Source: JAJECS01 sp965262745
GTDB taxonomy: Bacteria; Chloroflexota; UBA11872
DNA length: 64,000 nucleotides
Reading direction: 5' to 3'
Assembly: GCA_965262745.1 (NCBI GenBank)
Contig: OZ253558.1
Span: 1,178,001-1,242,000, forward strand
Shown here: positions 59,979 to 64,000 of the stretch, one piece after another
How the letters are laid out: each line of letters begins with the position of its first letter
Numbering within the stretch: position 1 is the stretch's first letter
Notes under the pieces: model-generated
Told to the model about the DNA's origin: nothing
Databases searched by the model: none
The model's input: the letters and a program-made list of their open reading frames with translations, nothing else
Made by a program: the position numbers and the translations under genes

Positions 59979-62831
59979 CTAGGGAAGAGGCCGGGCGGCG
60001 AGCGGGTCGGCGTAGACCTGGTACGACACTTCGCCGGCCTCGGAGGCCATGATCCGCAGCACCGGGATAAGTGCGGCGTCCCGCCAATAGTTCGGCCGAT
60101 ATTCGTGCCGCAGCCGGATCGCCAACAACCAGGCACCCTCGCCCTCAATCCGTCCAGCGCCCGTAGCCGCAGTGAATTCTCCGCTTCCATCCTCCACCGC
60201 CAGCCGGGATGCAAGCGCATCGAATTCGTACGTGTGGGTCGTCGTCCCCGCACTAGGCCCAAGCCAGCCATCAAACCAGGCGGCGGCCACCGGCGTGCGG
60301 CTGTCGGGCTGGAAGCCCAGCGGGAGATCCCAAGGCGAAGCATCCACGGCTATCACCACCCAGTCCTGGCCGGTCCACCGCTCCGGGGCGCGATTGTCGA
60401 AAGTCGCGGTGAAGGTGATGCGCCCAGCCGCGGCGCGCACGTCGGATACCCGGACGCTGAAGGGCAAAGGGTCATGCCGTGGGGGCGGTGGCATGATCGG
60501 ATCGACTGCCCCTCCCGGCGCAAAGACGGCGATGTTATCCCGCCACCAAATGGGCTGGCGGGCGGCGGGCGGGAACATCCAGGGCGCGAACCACCGTGAC
60601 GTAACGACGAGATCCGGCACATGACCGCCGAGCGGCTCAGTGGGGATGCGCCCCCGCAGGTGTATCTCGGAAAAATCCACGACACCGAGCAGCTGGGCAT
60701 GGGCCAGCGACACTGCCAAACGGAGAACCGTACGGGGATCATCGGTCAACGTCCCGAGGGCGGGCGCCAGATACACCGTGGCCGACGGCGGCACGGCCTG
60801 CCGCAGTGCCTCGAACGACTCGGGATTCGGCGTGACCTCAAGCCCTAGGAATTCCGGCTGCACGCGGTAGAGCGCCTCGGCGCCATCGCGCACCAGGAGC
60901 TCGAACAGGCGAGGATCGTTGAGCCGCCGCACCGCGTGCTCCGGTAAGCCATCCACCCACGCATCGGGCGCGTGCACGTAGCCGATGCCAAGCTGCCGGA
61001 CGGCCGCCGGCTCGAGATAGCCGAGGACATCGAGGTATTCGGGGCCGAGGTGGAAACGCATCTGGACATGCCCCGCAAACCCAGACGCATTCGGGCGGCC
61101 GGTGGCGACTGACATGACAGTTGGGCTGGGCGAGAAAACACGCGCGTCAACCGCCGTGTGGTCGCGGATATACCCGGCAACCTGTTCGGATGGGAATCGC
61201 TCAATCACATAGCGGCTCATGAGCCCTCCGCGCCCGTGCTTCCCCGGCTGGGCATTCGCGAGTCGCGTCCCCTGGCCGACCGCCAGGCCGAAGTTGCGGG
61301 CCGGCGCCACGACCGTCGGCCAGATGATGAGCGCCACGACGAGCGCGACGGCGGCGTAGCGCCAGCGGGGCCGCAGCCCAGCCAGGCGCATGCTGACCGC
61401 AAGCAGCAGCGCCAGCAGCGCGAAGTTGCGCGCGTGTCCGTCGAGCCGGCCGATGTCGCGCGGGACAAACTCGTACTGCAGCATGAGCGCGGCGAGCAGG
61501 AACACGATGCCGCCCGCAGCCAGTGCCAGCACCAAGCGGTCACGCCAGGCCAGCAGCACGGCGATGGCGGCCACGAGGAGCGGGCCGAGACCCAGCAGGC
61601 CAACGCCGCCGGGCTGCTCGGTGAACGCTCCCAAGGGCCGGCGGCTGCCCGGGTCGTCCATCCACCCCAGGGATAGACCGGAGCCCCCAACGTCGCTCAG
61701 GGCGCTCGTGAGCAGGCCACCGCCAACGGCCAGCAGCAGCGCGGCGAGCGCCGGCCCCGCCGCGGCGTGCAACATCGAGCGACTGCGAGCAACGCCCGCC
61801 GGCCTGGCCGTCCAGAACGCCGCAGCCTCCAAGACCATCCACAGGGCAAGCACGATGGGGGCGACCCCCTCGTCGACGAGACCAGAAAAGCCGACCAGCA
61901 GCGCCAGTACGACGTTGCGAGGCCACCGGCGGCCCATGCCCGCCGCGGCCCGCTCCAGCACCACGAACGCCAGCGCGTACGCCAGCACGAAGAACGGCTT
62001 GAAGATGTTCGGCGGCGATGCCGTCGATGCGCCGTCCGACGCCCACGCCGGCCAGCCCCAGGGCAAGTGCACAGCGGGCCAATAGGTGTCCGCCAGCGAG
62101 GATCGAAGTCCGGCGGATGGGATGCCCGCCGGGACAGGAATCTGCAGGACATGCGGTGGCGTCGCGAACACCAGCGTCCACGCGCCGGCCGTGAGCAGCA
62201 GTGGTGCCAGGGCCAGCGCAATCATCCGCGAGCCACGCTGGATGAGCGTCGTCACCACGATGAGCGCAATGGTCATCCAGATGTAGGCCCCCAGCAGCTC
62301 CGTCACAAACGCCAGATCGGGGCCGACCGGCGGGGTCAGCAGCCCAACCAGCAGATCAAAGCCATAGTGATAGGGAACGGGAACGCCTGGCACCCAGGGC
62401 AACTCCGGCGGAAACTCGCCGGACCGGATGGAGGCGGCAAGACCCAGATGGTTCTCCACGTCGGGGATGGTCAACTGCTGGCGGCTAGCGAGCGCGACCC
62501 ACAATAGAGCCAGGGCTGCGACGACAAATCCCGCCACCACTCGGCCTCGCGGGCGAATGGATGCGGACGCACGCCACGCCAGACCTGCGCCGAGCACCAG
62601 CATGGCCGCCCAGCCCACGAGGGCGCCCGCCAGCCCGGGAACGGCGTACATAGCGAAGTTGACGATGAGGCCCCAGAGCGCGGGACCCACCACCAGGCCC
62701 TGGGCCAGCGCCATTCGATCATCGGACTGTCGGAGCGCGACGCGGACCACGACAAACCCAACCGCCGTTAGCGCCGAAAGCTCCAGGACCAGTATCAAGA
62801 AGCCCGGGATGACCGTTGGGTCAACGGTCAC
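59979..62831 (-). CDS. Giant polytopic membrane protein, GT-C-like (paralogue 3)
   Basis: A 950-residue protein with the same architecture as paralogue 2: 'ALRQSDDRMALAQGLVVGPALWGLI' near the start, 'PDVENHLGLAASIRSGEFPPELPW', 'YHYGFDLLVGLLTPPVGPDLAFVTELLGAYIW', the soluble 'QLGIGYVHAPDAWVDGLPEHAVRRL' part and the closing beta domain ('ITFTATFDNRAPERWTGQDWVVIAVDASPWDLPL'). It is next to the intact oxidoreductase and may be the copy from which the others were duplicated. Start ATG 62831 is common to the three (M-(A/T)-V-D-P). Confidence 0.7.
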   Translation of the reverse strand: MTVDPTVIPGFLILVLELSALTAVGFVVVRVALRQSDDRMALAQGLVVGPALWGLIVNFAMYAVPGLAGALVGWAAMLVLGAGLAWRASASIRPRGRVVAGFVVAALALLWVALASRQQLTIPDVENHLGLAASIRSGEFPPELPWVPGVPVPYHYGFDLLVGLLTPPVGPDLAFVTELLGAYIWMTIALIVVTTLIQRGSRMIALALAPLLLTAGAWTLVFATPPHVLQIPVPAGIPSAGLRSSLADTYWPAVHLPWGWPAWASDGASTASPPNIFKPFFVLAYALAFVVLERAAAGMGRRWPRNVVLALLVGFSGLVDEGVAPIVLALWMVLEAAAFWTARPAGVARSRSMLHAAAGPALAALLLAVGGGLLTSALSDVGGSGLSLGWMDDPGSRRPLGAFTEQPGGVGLLGLGPLLVAAIAVLLAWRDRLVLALAAGGIVFLLAALMLQYEFVPRDIGRLDGHARNFALLALLLAVSMRLAGLRPRWRYAAVALVVALIIWPTVVAPARNFGLAVGQGTRLANAQPGKHGRGGLMSRYVIERFPSEQVAGYIRDHTAVDARVFSPSPTVMSVATGRPNASGFAGHVQMRFHLGPEYLDVLGYLEPAAVRQLGIGYVHAPDAWVDGLPEHAVRRLNDPRLFELLVRDGAEALYRVQPEFLGLEVTPNPESFEALRQAVPPSATVYLAPALGTLTDDPRTVLRLAVSLAHAQLLGVVDFSEIHLRGRIPTEPLGGHVPDLVVTSRWFAPWMFPPAARQPIWWRDNIAVFAPGGAVDPIMPPPPRHDPLPFSVRVSDVRAAAGRITFTATFDNRAPERWTGQDWVVIAVDASPWDLPLGFQPDSRTPVAAAWFDGWLGPSAGTTTHTYEFDALASRLAVEDGSGEFTAATGAGRIEGEGAWLLAIRLRHEYRPNYWRDAALIPVLRIMASEAGEVSYQVYADPLAARPLP

Positions 62832-62860
62832 TTACGCCACCTCGACACTTGGACCTCGGC

Positions 62861-64000
62861 TCAATCGATGAGTCCGAGCTTTCGATCCGTCACATCCTGG
62901 TAGGCGCTGACACGGCCGCCGCGCACGTCGTCAAGCGCGAGCATCGCGCCCGCCTCACTCGACTCGTGCACGGCGAGCACCAACGCCACGGCCGCCTCGC
63001 CGGCGTCGATGTCCACCTCGACCGGCGCGCCGGAATCGATGGCTTCGGCCAACTCGCCAAGCTCCAAGGCGAGGAGCTTGCGGTCGGCCTGGGTGAACGG
63101 GAGGTCGTAGCGGGCCAGACGGTCACCGCCGAACAGCTCGGCCGTCAGGGGGTCGAGGGCAAAGTCGGGGACCAAGGCGAGCAAATCGGCATCGTCGAGC
63201 GGACCCGCGCCGCCGCGCCAAACCCGCAGTGGCCGACCACTACGGACCCCGAACGTATCGAGCCGACCTTCCGAACCGAGCACCATGCTCACGCTCATGC
63301 CCGGGTCCGGGGCCGAGAGCTCGAGCCCCCAGGTGCCGGCGGCGCCCGAGGCGAATCCAAGCATGGCCTGTAGCGAATCGGGCGCCGTGGCCTGCACCGT
63401 GTCCGGCAACTCCCGGCGGAATCGCGCGTACATGCCGCTGGGCGCTTCGTCAATGCGGCCGGTCGTGCGCACCGGCTCCAGCAACCGCGTGATCCCCGCC
63501 ACACGTTCGACGGGACCCATGAGATACACGAGCATGTCGGCGTAGTGAACGCCCACGTCCATCAGCGGGCCGCCGTCCTCCCGAAAGTGCCGCCAGGGCG
63601 TGATGAGCATCGAGTCGCTGCCGCCGGCCCGCAGCTCGACGATGGAGCGCGGCTCGCCAACGGCGCCCGCGTCCAGTAATCCGCGCGCGAGCCGGAGGAT
63701 CGGATCGCGGCGGTAGTTCTCCGCGACCGAGACGATGCGCCCGGCGCGCGACGCCGCCGCGCGGATCTGCCGGCAGGCCCGCATGGTGACGGCCAGCGGC
63801 TTCTCGACGAGCAGGTGGAGACCGGCGTCCAGCGCTTCGACAGCCGCGACGTGATGCCTGCCCGCCGTGGTGACGATGTCCGCCGCCACAAGCTCTGGCC
63901 GCTGGGCCTTAGCCTCCGCGATGCCGGTGCACGCAACCGGACGGCTTCCAAGCAGCTCTTCGACCTCGCCGGCGACAAAGTCGGCCCGATCGCGATCCAC
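62861..64000 (-). CDS. Gfo/Idh/MocA-family oxidoreductase, N-terminus beyond the window
   Basis: At least 379 residues of an NAD(P)-dependent sugar-type oxidoreductase; the first tens of residues with the Rossmann G-x-G-x-x-G lie outside. Visible are 'LDAGLHLLVEKPLAVTMRACRQI' (the E-K-P motif with catalytic Lys), 'VAENYRRDPILRLARGLL', 'GGPLMDVGVHYADMLVYLMG' (catalytic His/Tyr region) and the closing 'VSAYQDVTDRKLGLID'. The ATG at 64000 is not the gene start. It could oxidise or epimerise a sugar used by the neighbouring membrane proteins, which is inference. Its 3' end recurs as relics in the two spacers downstream. Confidence 0.85.
   Translation of the reverse strand: MDRDRADFVAGEVEELLGSRPVACTGIAEAKAQRPELVAADIVTTAGRHHVAAVEALDAGLHLLVEKPLAVTMRACRQIRAAASRAGRIVSVAENYRRDPILRLARGLLDAGAVGEPRSIVELRAGGSDSMLITPWRHFREDGGPLMDVGVHYADMLVYLMGPVERVAGITRLLEPVRTTGRIDEAPSGMYARFRRELPDTVQATAPDSLQAMLGFASGAAGTWGLELSAPDPGMSVSMVLGSEGRLDTFGVRSGRPLRVWRGGAGPLDDADLLALVPDFALDPLTAELFGGDRLARYDLPFTQADRKLLALELGELAEAIDSGAPVEVDIDAGEAAVALVLAVHESSEAGAMLALDDVRGGRVSAYQDVTDRKLGLID

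Overview
The window is a GC-rich, densely packed bacterial chromosome segment. The informational cluster (lepA, nusA-ylxR-infB-rbfA-truB-ribF), a SUF iron-sulfur operon that includes SufU and a Rieske protein, a GT4-GH57-GT4 glucan cluster, lysine 2,3-aminomutase and GlpX-type fructose bisphosphatase together suggest a Chloroflexota-like or neighbouring environmental lineage. That placement is inference; no rRNA or tRNA gene is visible to confirm it.

Layout. 1-5.6 kb: the end of a nucleoside hydrolase, a 2-hydroxyacid dehydrogenase with a clear sigma70-type promoter, then an accessory island holding a decayed VapBC pair, an AT-richer two-gene cassette (DUF4365-type protein plus an unknown partner), MazF with only an antitoxin tail, a small WYL-like protein and 0.7 kb of repeat-rich spacer. 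5.6-9.4 kb: GT4, GH57 and GT4 genes on the minus strand. 9.5-19 kb: murJ, lepA and the nusA-to-ribF translation cluster. 19-23.3 kb: a zinc-ribbon/nuclease/RecQ-helicase fusion coupled to a coiled-coil membrane protein, bordered by a 44-base direct repeat. 23.5-33.4 kb: thioredoxin-like protein and Crp regulator, a gamma-glutamyltransferase, homocysteine methyltransferase-like protein, an ankyrin protein with an internal tandem duplication, an MFS transporter and lysine 2,3-aminomutase. 33.7-39.4 kb: sufC-B-D-Rieske-S-U. 39.4-48.6 kb: glpX, a glycosidase-like protein, cupin, ATP-grasp-like protein, siroheme synthase N-domain, MFS, a HEPN-like accessory gene and an SDR. 48.6-54.5 kb: uvrA, a DUF402 protein, a membrane protein and an SAF-domain oxidoreductase. 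54.5-64 kb: three tandem paralogous giant membrane proteins and a Gfo/Idh/MocA oxidoreductase cut by the window edge.

The most striking pattern is recurrent. Accessory genes repeatedly sit between an intact gene and a degraded direct repeat of that gene's own terminus: the hydroxyacid dehydrogenase 3' end around vapC, the MFS 3' end around the ankyrin gene, the uvrA 5' end around DUF402 plus the membrane gene, and the oxidoreductase 3' end between the membrane paralogs. The helicase cassette has a comparable 44-base repeat at both borders. This looks like a common mode of cargo acquisition that leaves a gene-end scar. The helicase-nuclease/coiled-coil pair and the DUF4365 pair are the best candidates for uncharacterised defence-like systems. 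Small dispersed hairpin repeats of several families fill most gene-free spacers.
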